Source of the DNA: Daucus carota subsp. sativus
Taxonomy: Eukaryota; Streptophyta; Magnoliopsida; Apiales; Apiaceae
Assembly (NCBI RefSeq): GCF_001625215.2
Contig: NC_030381.2
Location: 47,800,689 to 47,864,688, forward strand
Length of the DNA: 64,000 nt
Direction of reading: 5' to 3'
Within the stretch, counting starts at the first letter, position 1. The number at the start of each line of letters is the position of its first letter. Under the pieces are notes generated by a model. That model worked only from the letters and a program-made list of their open reading frames with translations, had not been told where the DNA came from and made no database searches. The position numbers were made by a program, and so were the translations under genes. Of this stretch, positions 56,201-64,000 are shown one piece after another.

Positions 56201-58991
56201 CTCAAGAGCTGCTAGGGAACTTGAAAAGTTAAAAATGTATTATATGATGGTGGCTCCTGTTTCGGATTTCCAAACATTTCCTTGACATTTGTAACTGTAA
56301 ATTGTCTGCATTAACTTCTGGGTAATTCTGTTTCTAAAAATTAAAACCAAGATGTCTTTTTATGCGTTGCAATTAGCCTAGCTACCGGAATAAATCTCAA
56401 GAGCTGTTAGGGAACTTGTAAAGTTAATAATGTATTATATGATAGTGGTGCCTGTTTCGGTTTTCCAAACATTTCCTTGACATTTGTAACTGTTAATTGT
56501 TTTGCTATGTTGGTACTCAATACCTCGGAGCCTCTAGCTATATTAGAGTCCATGTTTAGTTTTTGATAAAAGAAAACAAAATGGGAACTGTATCTACAGT
56601 CATGGAAAACACAGAGCTTTTACTGTAAACTTTGCCAGTTGAATCTATTGAATCAAACTGAACTTATCAAATTTAAGCAGCTAGTCTACTATTAGTAGCC
56701 ATATTGGAATCATAAGACTAGGCTATGAGTTACCACAGGACGAGTTTATTAAATCCATAAAGGCTATTTGATGGATACATCATTTCCATTTTTTATTTCT
56801 CGAACAAGCGTTACATTTTGCAAGAGTGCTGTCTACTTCTATAGTGACTAACATAATATATTCAATTCAGTCTAATGGAAATATAAATTTTAGGTTGATG
56901 CATATGTGGAAGAAAATGTTTGATTGTCATCAAGTTCAGACCCATATTTCCCAGCAGGTGAATCACCTCTCAAATTACCAATGTGTTGATCCAACTACTG
57001 ATTACCATAAGCAGGCTGCAGCTCAGCTTAAATCTGAGGTCACTTCATGGTGTGACAGCTTCTGCAAACTCATAAAATTTCAACGAGAATATGTGAGAAC
57101 TATGTCCAGGTGGATCAAACTCACAGATTGCCTTGTGGAGAATTCTGATCTATCCAGTGGCCCATCTGCAGTTCACGCACTCTGTGAGAACTGGCATCTT
57201 GCCCTTGACAAGTTACCTGAAAAGGTACGCATTTGCTAATCCATGCAGTACTTTTGTTAAGCCATATGTACATGTGATTGCCCGATGTTCTCATCTCTAA
57301 ATTCAACTAGTTCCTGATGTCCTACTCTGACTCTTGTTAAAATTTAGGATCTGCAATGCCAATATAGATCCAAACATTTATTCTCTGTCTCTCCTCTTTG
57401 TTTTTACATGATGCAACATGATTATACATACAGATTTGTGTAGTTTATATGACATATGAAGTAACATACCGAGCTGATTCCTATGGAGTGCATAGAATTT
57501 CCCATGATATGTGATAGTAAGCTAAATAAAGTTTAAAGTAGGAGGTTCAGCCGTGCGGGAGGGGTAAGGGTGTATCTGTAAATTCTAACCTCCATTGTTG
57601 TAGTCACAGATGAGAAGTTTATAGTGATATACTTGCTCTCTGAGATTATTCACTACTTGATATTTTGATAGAACTTGAGTTTATTTTATTGAAGAAAGTT
57701 TATTATCTACCAAGGACTTGCAAGCAATCCCCAGACATAATAGAACTTTAATGTCCAAAAATAAAAAATTAAGCATCACTTTGTACCTCACCTGACAAGA
57801 GATAAGTTTAATCCAAGGTTAAAATGTGTGATTTTTAAAGTTAGTAAAATAATAAAATTCTCATCAAGGTGAAACCCAAACTTGTATAATATGAAAATGA
57901 AAATATAATCCAATTAAAGGCAACCCTTTGGTTGGACACTTCAAGTATTACATGAGTGTAAGATCAGTAAAATTATTAAATGAACTAAAGAGCATTCAAC
58001 AATATTGTGAATATTAAATTGACAACCACACGCGCTAATAGTTTATGGTAGATGCATAGGTGCTTAATGTAACACCCCAGTCCCATATCGAGGAGTGTGG
58101 AAACTTTAGTTCAATTTATAAGCATAAGTACTGCTACCAATGGTACAAACAAATCATGATCTTTTGGGGGCCTGTGGTGGGCTTGTGGATTACCCAAGTT
58201 GTTGCAATTGAGCCATTGTATTTCGGCTTATTTTCGGATTCGGAGTTCAGGACTTGACCCGATTTTCGGAAAAGACCACGAAGGCTGGTGGTATTATCCC
58301 GCAAATGGACAGAGATCCGGAGGCGGGGACACGAAGCCAACCGGTATTATCCCACAATGGCTAGAGAGTTAATTTGTTCTTTTGGTGATGATTGACACTA
58401 AATGCCTTGATCCATACATATTTCAAGATAGACATCAAATTGGATATATTTTAGTATTGTTTTTTATTGAACTTTTTGCATGATTATAATCTTTTTTAAC
58501 ATGTGTTGCCCATGAAGACCGTTTCCTGATATATATACCTGTCAACTTTCTATTAAGCTTTTAGTGGTCACATTTCTTAGGCAGCCGAAGAAGCCATCAA
58601 GAGCTTTTTGTCAGCCATTCACGCCATAGTCTTGCAGCAGGAAGATGAACTTAGTCTACTCAGAAGATCTGATAAACTCGAAAAAAAATTGCGAAGGGAG
58701 CTAAACTCAATGGCCGAAATGGAGATGAAGTTTGAGGGGAGCTTTAATGTCGAAAACCCACACTCTGGGTTGAGCCCTAAGCATCCATTAGTTGTTAAGC
58801 GAGCAAAAGTGGAGGCGTTGAAGAAGCAGGTGGATGATGAGAAGGCCAAGTATCTCAGCTCAGTTGAAGTTACTAGAGTCATGACCCTAAATAACCTAAA
58901 GACTAGTCTCCCTAATGTATTCCGGGCATTGATGGGGTTTGCTAGTGCCTATAGTCAGGCATTCGAGGTCATTCATAGTGCCACACCGTAG
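53227..58991 (+). CDS. DUF630/DUF632 protein, NRG2/REL2-like, 665 aa
   Basis: Plant-specific family whose members include NITRATE REGULATORY GENE2 and rice REL2, linked to nitrate response and leaf shape; biochemical role unknown. Exons are 53227-54073, 54767-54951, 55903-56126, 56894-57224 and 58581-58991 (1998 nt, one frame, GT-AG). The N-terminus MGCAASRIDKDERV fits N-myristoylation at Gly2 with a neighbouring Cys3, and DUF630 spans about residues 1-60. Proline-rich runs (PPSPPPPLPPSPPPPPTFSP; PPPPPLPSSSWEFWDPFG) are followed by an acidic repeat with EEECWAEAKE and EEENWAEANTE. DUF632 (about 235-610) holds RTLANIVRELDDCFLKASSG, VFSALTWSWSSRSL and PGAHCITLRKLCDEEHKLYK. A 195-bp duplication in intron 3 includes the exon 3 donor. 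Intron 4 contains a TGTAACACCCC-type repeat. Confidence 0.93.
56111..56503 (+). repeat. 195-bp tandem duplication copying the exon 3 splice donor
   Basis: Unit 1 starts in the last 16 nt of exon 3 (CTGCATTAACTTCTGG then GTAATTCTG, from 56111). Unit 2 repeats this from 56306 with a donor after 56321. The two units share the whole downstream stretch up to CCTTGACATTTGTAACTG, with a few substitutions. Exon 3 joined at the first donor stays in frame with exon 4. Use of the second donor would read through GGGTAA and stop at once. Confidence 0.88.
58068..58370 (+). repeat. TGTAACACCCC-type dispersed repeat in intron 4 of the DUF632 gene
   Basis: The start TGTAACACCCCAGTCCCATA resembles the opening of the repeats at 63271 and 63414, and of small LTR or TRIM-like plant repeats. 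Inside, GGTATTATCCCGCAAATGG and GGTATTATCCCACAATGG form a short internal repeat. The right boundary is uncertain. Confidence 0.4.
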
Positions 58992-60236
58992 AGCCGGCGG
59001 CACTCACCAAGTCTATCAGTTATCCTGACTGATTTTTTTAGCCCAGTTTTTTTTTTTGCTTTTTCTGTGAGGGCCTTCTCAAAGTTTTAAATGCCCCATC
59101 TTTGATGAAATCATCAATTTGCCCACAGCGAAGAGTGCTAGTTCAGTTTTATGTATATAAATCTATAATATCTAAGAAGCTTCCAGCTTGTAGCAAGATG
59201 ATTTAGATATAAGATATATCTACTTGAAGTTTTGCAGTTTTTCCTTCATGGTATGCAGTTCTCGCTTGTATCTTGATTCTTTTTTGTTTTTTTCTTTTCT
59301 GGTCAGCTGTATTTTACAATTAGAAGTCACAGAAGAAATAATCTGTGATTTATCAAAATTCGGAAAGTCCTGTCACTCCTTTAAGACTTGAAAGATAATG
59401 TAGACATGTAGTGTATCTACTTGCAGCTCGCACTTCCTCTTGATCTAAGATCGGTTTGGACTTGTTCATAAGGGCTACTCTCTGCACTTGTTTAGTTATT
59501 CTGTTAATCTAGTTCGATGGAATTTTAGAGTTTGCCATACCTGTTTGGGTTAGTACCTGCACTCCTTACTGTCTGTGAAAGGAGTCGGTTCAACATAATT
59601 TCTTAGTGTTTTTGAGTCAGAAAGAGTTTGATCAGTTTTCTTTTTTAGTGAACTTAAAAAGTTACAATGTCTGAACTCTGAAGTAAATTTGAGGTCCAGA
59701 TGATCAAGGATAAAGTGATTGCGTTTAGATGTTAGTAATAAGATAGTCTATGAGAGCTATTTCAGAGTATTCCTGTATTTTCTTGATATATACTAAATAA
59801 TTTATTTTTTGGTAAGTTAGCGGATTTTTGATTAAAAATAAATAATTTTTATTACTTTATTCGTAGAAGGATAATAATGATTTTAATAAGTATCTCTGTT
59901 TATATTCTTTATTATTATTATTATTAAAAAATTTGAAATCTATTAAGTAAGAAAATGACATATAAAAGTGGGAAAAATATGAAAAAGTGAAAACTGAATA
60001 ATTAATTATTAAAATCAAAATAAGAAATAGTTAGCCATTGTTTATAAAGGAATGATGGGGAATTCTAGGAGGAGATGAGTGTGATTCTATTGGAGTGATG
60101 TTTGCTGATCAATTTATTTATTTATTTATTTTTTTGTTATTTCACGTGAGTTAAGTTTTATGGAATACATATATAAGTTGGTGTCAGTTATAAATTTATA
60201 ATATTTTAATTTAATATAAATTATATTTTTAATTAT

Positions 60237-60238
<2 letters not shown>

Positions 60239-60269
<31 letters not shown>
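60239..60269. repeat. (AT)n microsatellite
   Basis: Uninterrupted alternating AT for about 31 bases. Confidence 0.9.
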
Positions 60270-60274
<5 letters not shown>

Positions 60275-60590
60275 TCATTTATAAGTAATTTTAGGCATTA
60301 TTATTAATTAATTATTAACATATTATCAACCTCCTTCACTTTTAACAATCATTAAGGTCATTGTTAGCCTCATTATTATAGTAGTATATAGTGTCGTGCA
60401 ATTTATAAAAGTTATTATTGTACTTTTTGATTTTTGATTGAATCGTAGAACTTAATTTTCAGTTTGTCCGATCTTTAAAAATATTATATAATAAAAAATT
60501 GGAATCTTTTAATCATATTCTATCTAGTTTTAAATAATGAGACTCCAACAAAAAGAGACGTAGATTTTATATAACTTTCTTTATAATATA

Positions 60591-60865
60591 CTTCCTATGT
60601 TCTAATCATTTTTTACACTTTTTATTTTGAGTTGTCCCATCCAATTCTTTATATTTCAAAATTACCCAAAATAGTCAATGAGTTCCATCATTTCTCCACT
60701 TTTCTTCCCTTTTCGCTATGGTTTTACTCTAGTATCATTTTTTTAAATTAAATATTAATGGATCCCTCCCCTTCACCCAATTTCATTTTGTATTTTTACC
60801 ACTTATACATATTTCTTAACCTCAGTGCCCAACCCATTTGATAAGAAATGGGAGGACGGAGGAAG
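60591..60865. mobile_element. Stowaway-type MITE (275 bp)
   Basis: CTTCCTATGTTCTAATCATT at the left and AATGGGAGGACGGAGGAAG at the right form inverted ends, with TA at 60589-90 and 60866-67. Confidence 0.75.
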
Positions 60866-61080
60866 TAATACATATGTTACATACTTAATATAACTTACCA
60901 TGCTTCAATCTTCTGCGATTTGATACAGGAAAAGCGTTTTTATATTATGTGATTTGATTTAAGAGAAAAAGTGTAGGACAATTAAATTAATTAATTTATG
61001 ATAGTGTGCAAATGGGAACAAAAAGCGGAATAGTAATTGAGTGACAATAGTTTTTTAAAAATAAAAATATTATCCACCTA

Positions 61081-61122
61081 TCTCTCTCTCTCCTCTCTCT
61101 CTCTCACACACACATATATATA
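61081..61122. repeat. Compound microsatellite (CT)n(CA)n(TA)n
   Basis: CT units to about 61105, interrupted once by CC, then CACACACA, then TATATATATA. Confidence 0.85.
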
Positions 61123-61744
61123 TTTGGATGATGAATATAGAATATGAACGTGTATATAATTTTTTTCATGATAAATATTACATAGAACCGTGTTATTTGT
61201 AATCCATTTGATTGTTAAACACATTAGATAATATTATTATTCATAAAGATATGATAATTAGCTCAAAATTATAATTTAATTCAAATTTTAAATGAGATTC
61301 GTTTTTATAGTGTTTTATCGGAGATTGTGCAGACCATATAAGTTTTTGGATTAAAATATTGTAAAATGTATTTTTTACGGTAATACATATTTTATAAAGA
61401 TCATCATTTCATTGAATATCACAAAAATCATGTATGGTTCAATATTATGAGTAGAACATGTTTTGTAACTTCAACGAGTAGAACATGTTTTGTAACTTGT
61501 AAAATATTTTCTACCGAATAATATGTTTTGCAATATTTTGCTGGCAACATTTACATAATCTTCAAGATATTTTATAAAATAGTGATCCTCCTACCATATT
61601 TTTCATAAGATAATATATTTTATAATATTTTTCATGTAGAATATGCATTGTTTTCACGGTCTCGGATGAAATAGTGGTCCTTATAGAACTTAGCTATAGG
61701 ATAAAATTATATGAAAATCACTATTTAATTGGAGACCTCAAAAA

Positions 61745-62592
61745 TCATATACTTTATATTATATACTTATATATAATAAGCGTAAGGGAGATAATTTGGT
61801 CGCATGGTACTCTGGTCCAAAAGTTTATCATCCGTTGGATCTTATATTGAACAAATAAGCACCGTTAAATTGGAACAAAATTAAATTCTGTTCTAGAAGG
61901 CAACTGATATCTACTTGCATGTTTATAATTCCTTTTCTGTATCCAAAACAAATTCTGTCTTTCACATGTATATGATTTTTTTTAATCCTAAATAAATATT
62001 TCCTACCAGTTTTATTCGTAGAATCATATAAATCTCACCGTCACAATTTTTTTATAATATATTTTAAAATTAATAAGCCGGATTTATGTGAGGAACAGAT
62101 ACAAAATTTTTTTGTTAATCCAAAATAGATTCTACCTTCTTATTGCATATTTATGATTCCTTTTCTTAATTCAAAACAAATTATGTTTATCAATTTTAAT
62201 TTAGAACCATATAAATTTTTTGAAAAATATTTAAATCACATTATCATAATTTTAATATAAAATACATTTATTAATATAATCTAATAGGAGTTGGCATAAC
62301 GTATTCCACTCAAAATATATTAAAATTTAATAGATAAAATTTAATACTTTGGCATGATACATACGAGAAAAGGAATTGCTTGATTAAAATAATTTATTTG
62401 AAACCATTAATGGCTGTGATGATGTATTTACCAAAGTTCTAACTTACAAACAAATCATAATTTCGAATTTTATTTTATTGAAAATTTTAATTTATTATTT
62501 ATAAATTAAATTTTTTCACACCATTTAAAATATATTTAAAAAATTTATAAATAATTAAAAAGCTCCCGTGCCTTGCACGGGCTATAAGCTAG
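61745..62592 (+). mobile_element. Short non-autonomous Helitron (about 850 bp)
   Basis: The 3' end is clear: hairpin CCCGTGCCTTGCACGGG (62565-62581), then CTAG (62589-62592) followed by T. The proposed 5' end TCATATACTTTATATTATAT at 61745 follows A and is succeeded by AATAAGCGTAAGGGAG, in keeping with plant Helitron starts. Contents are AT-rich and non-coding. Confidence 0.6.
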
Positions 62593-63125
62593 TATATTTA
62601 GCAAGCATAACATGTTTTGCATACATTATTTTTGACAATTTTCTACTTACATATCATGGGGTAGCACTCGATAGCATATCCTCTTATATGGAGTAACATA
62701 GCACACCATTATAAATATATATATGATATATATTTATTATATTTTTTGTGGAATATAATTACAAATTTTGATTATTAAACCGAAAACTAAGTTATACAAT
62801 ATTCTTATTCCAAAAATCATCTAAAATTATGCAATATCTCAACATGATTATATAACAGAATAATAATCATCCATAATTATTTTGTTATAGAATCAGTTTC
62901 GAAAATATACTTTTTAATCAAATTTTAAGTGTTAAATTACTTAAAATAGATATATGTTATAGTATTCTATATTAGAATCACGTTTTATAAGTATTCTATA
63001 AAAAAATTTATAGTAAAATTAATGATTTGCAATGGTGTACTATGTAACTTCATATAAGGAGTACCTCCCCGGAATGTTGTCCCACATAACATATATGATT
63101 TTCAAAGTCTGCAATAAAATGCAAT
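62593..63125. other. AT-rich intergenic DNA
   Basis: No gene or clear repeat is seen. Confidence 0.4.
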
Positions 63126-63258
63126 GGTTGGATAGCTCAGTGGTTAAGAGCTTATCCTCTATCGTCCCAGGTCCTGGGTTCGACCCTGGCTCACCCCCGA
63201 GAGTTTCGTAGAACAGATACTCATTTGTAAGGCTATAAGCCATATTTGTCAAAAAAAA
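63126..63258 (+). mobile_element. tRNA-derived SINE (or decayed tRNA)
   Basis: An RNA polymerase III A box (TAGCTCAGTGG, 63133-63143) and B box (GGTTCGACC, 63177-63185) have tRNA-like spacing. The D arm can pair (GCTC with GAGC), but the acceptor, anticodon and T stems do not. An unrelated tail ends in A8 (about 63251-63258). This fits a tRNA-headed SINE rather than a working tRNA. Confidence 0.6.
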
Positions 63259-63270
63259 CCATATGTTAAA

Positions 63271-63386
63271 TGTAACATCCCAAATCGGTCGGATAAAAGA
63301 GTATTTGGGCCTTTATTTGCACAAGCAAATAACTAATTTATACCAATTTGCTAGCACACATCTGGTTTTGGGCTTGAGATGTTATA
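63271..63386 (+). repeat. TGTAACATCC...GATGTTATA repeat, copy 1
   Basis: 116 bp bounded by short inverted ends. Shares GGATAAAAGAGTATTTGGG and GCAAATAACTAAT with the copy at 63414. Resembles a solo LTR or TRIM terminal repeat. Confidence 0.55.
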
Positions 63387-63413
63387 AATGATATCAGAAC
63401 TCTACTGGGTGTT

Positions 63414-63554
63414 TGTAACATCCTACATCGATTGGATAAAAGAGTATTTGGGTCTCTATATGCGCTAGCAAATAACTAATGTATACCAATTTGTTAGCAC
63501 TTGTGGGTCGACCTGTGGTGGGTTGTTGGGTCCGGTATACATTGGGATGTTATA
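63414..63554 (+). repeat. TGTAACATCC...GATGTTATA repeat, copy 2
   Basis: 141 bp, a direct repeat of 63271-63386 with an extended right half (GGGTCGACCTGTGGTGGGTT). The two copies are only 27 bp apart. Confidence 0.55.
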
Positions 63555-63640
63555 TTATATGTCTTCATAAGTGAATATATTTTCGCAATTAAAAGATTAT
63601 AGAAAATATTAACACGGACGTATCTACGATTCATCCAAGG

Positions 63641-63650
63641 TATAAATATA
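63641..63650 (+). promoter_or_regulatory. Candidate TATA box for the response-regulator gene
   Basis: TATAAATATA lies about 200 bp before the ATG at 63845, predicting a leader of about 170 nt. A three-codon upstream frame (ATGCGTTGA) is in that leader, at about 63752. Confidence 0.5.
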
Positions 63651-63844
63651 TGACGAAGATATTCTTTTGCAATACAAGATATTATAAAAGAAAAGAATAA
63701 AGCAATTTAGCCACCCTATCTAAATTGTTGAAAGAATATCTGTATTCTTGTAATGCGTTGACTCTCGTACGAAATTATCAGTATATTAACAAAGAAAAAT
63801 CTCGTCTCTGTCAAACAACGAACAAAAATTGACAACAGATAAAA

Positions 63845-64000
63845 ATGTTTAACGTTTTGGTGGTTGACGACGACTCGACATGTTTAACTATTCTCAGAGC
63901 ATTTTTACAGAAATGGAATTACGAAGGTATATATCTCAACTAAATCTTATAAGTTGTATGCTCGGATTGAAGGATATGAATTTCCTTTTGTGATCTAAAA
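63845..64000 (+). CDS. Response-regulator receiver domain, first exon (gene continues past the window)
   Basis: The ATG at 63845 opens MFNVLVVDDDSTCLTILRAF and continues LQKWNYE to a GT donor after 63926 (GAAG then GTATAT). VLVVDDDSTCL is the start of a two-component receiver domain: beta strand 1 followed by the acidic DD pair (residues 8-10) that binds Mg2+. The TCLxIL pattern is that of plant type-B (ARR/ORR) regulators, whose first exon also ends shortly after this point. The phosphoacceptor Asp, the lysine and any GARP/Myb-like domain would lie beyond the window, so the subtype is not settled. Intron 1 runs off the end. Confidence 0.7.

Larger units (their letters stand above)
58992..61744. 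other. Intergenic DNA downstream of the DUF632 gene
   Basis: The first few hundred bases are the 3' UTR and flank. The rest is AT-rich with a Stowaway MITE (60591-60865) and microsatellites (TTTA repeats about 60113-60131, TA 60239-60269, CT/CA/TA 61081-61122). I recognise no gene. Confidence 0.5.

Noticed and set aside
63126..63198. Functional tRNA gene
   Set aside because: A and B boxes are present, but the acceptor, anticodon and T stems do not pair and an A-rich tail follows, so a SINE is more likely.

Overview
The window is nuclear DNA of a flowering plant, most likely a eudicot. It is AT-rich, its genes carry many GT-AG introns, and every recognisable protein belongs to a plant family. 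I see no bacterial, organellar or viral gene. The species cannot be fixed from sequence alone.

Layout. 1-8000: repeat-rich DNA with a Helitron 3' end, a foldback element, a Stowaway MITE and a decayed ERD6-like sugar-transporter fragment (about 4303-6960) whose intron carries a non-autonomous hAT element. 8005-19568: three tandem, same-strand, full-length S-locus (G-type) lectin receptor-like kinases of 834, 845 and 835 aa, with exon structures worked out base by base. 19966-32021 (minus): a complete 13-exon cation-chloride cotransporter CCC1 (980 aa). 33044-37275 (minus): a complete 4-exon BTB/NPH3 protein (630 aa) closest to Arabidopsis At1g30440. In Arabidopsis the CCC1 locus is At1g30450, so this pair looks like conserved microsynteny. 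38240-49335: two Stowaway MITEs, then a nested Helitron complex with large tandem duplications. 49336-53226: AT-rich DNA with a hAT-like element, then the leader of the next gene. 53227-58991: a 5-exon DUF630/DUF632 protein (665 aa, NRG2/REL2-like). 58992-63844: intergenic DNA with a Stowaway, a short Helitron, a tRNA-derived SINE and a pair of TGTAAC-type repeats. 63845-64000: the first exon of a response-regulator gene that runs off the window.

The genes do not form one pathway. The RLKs are predicted surface receptors, CCC1 an endomembrane ion cotransporter, the NPH3 protein a putative CUL3 adaptor or polarity factor, and the DUF630/632 protein a membrane-tethered or nuclear regulator. I found no convincing new multigene system. 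The most unusual material is the Helitron complex at 39.5-49.3 kb (nested, fused head to tail, internally amplified, with a reconstructable empty site), a precise intron loss in the first RLK, and a tandem duplication that copied a splice donor in the DUF632 gene.
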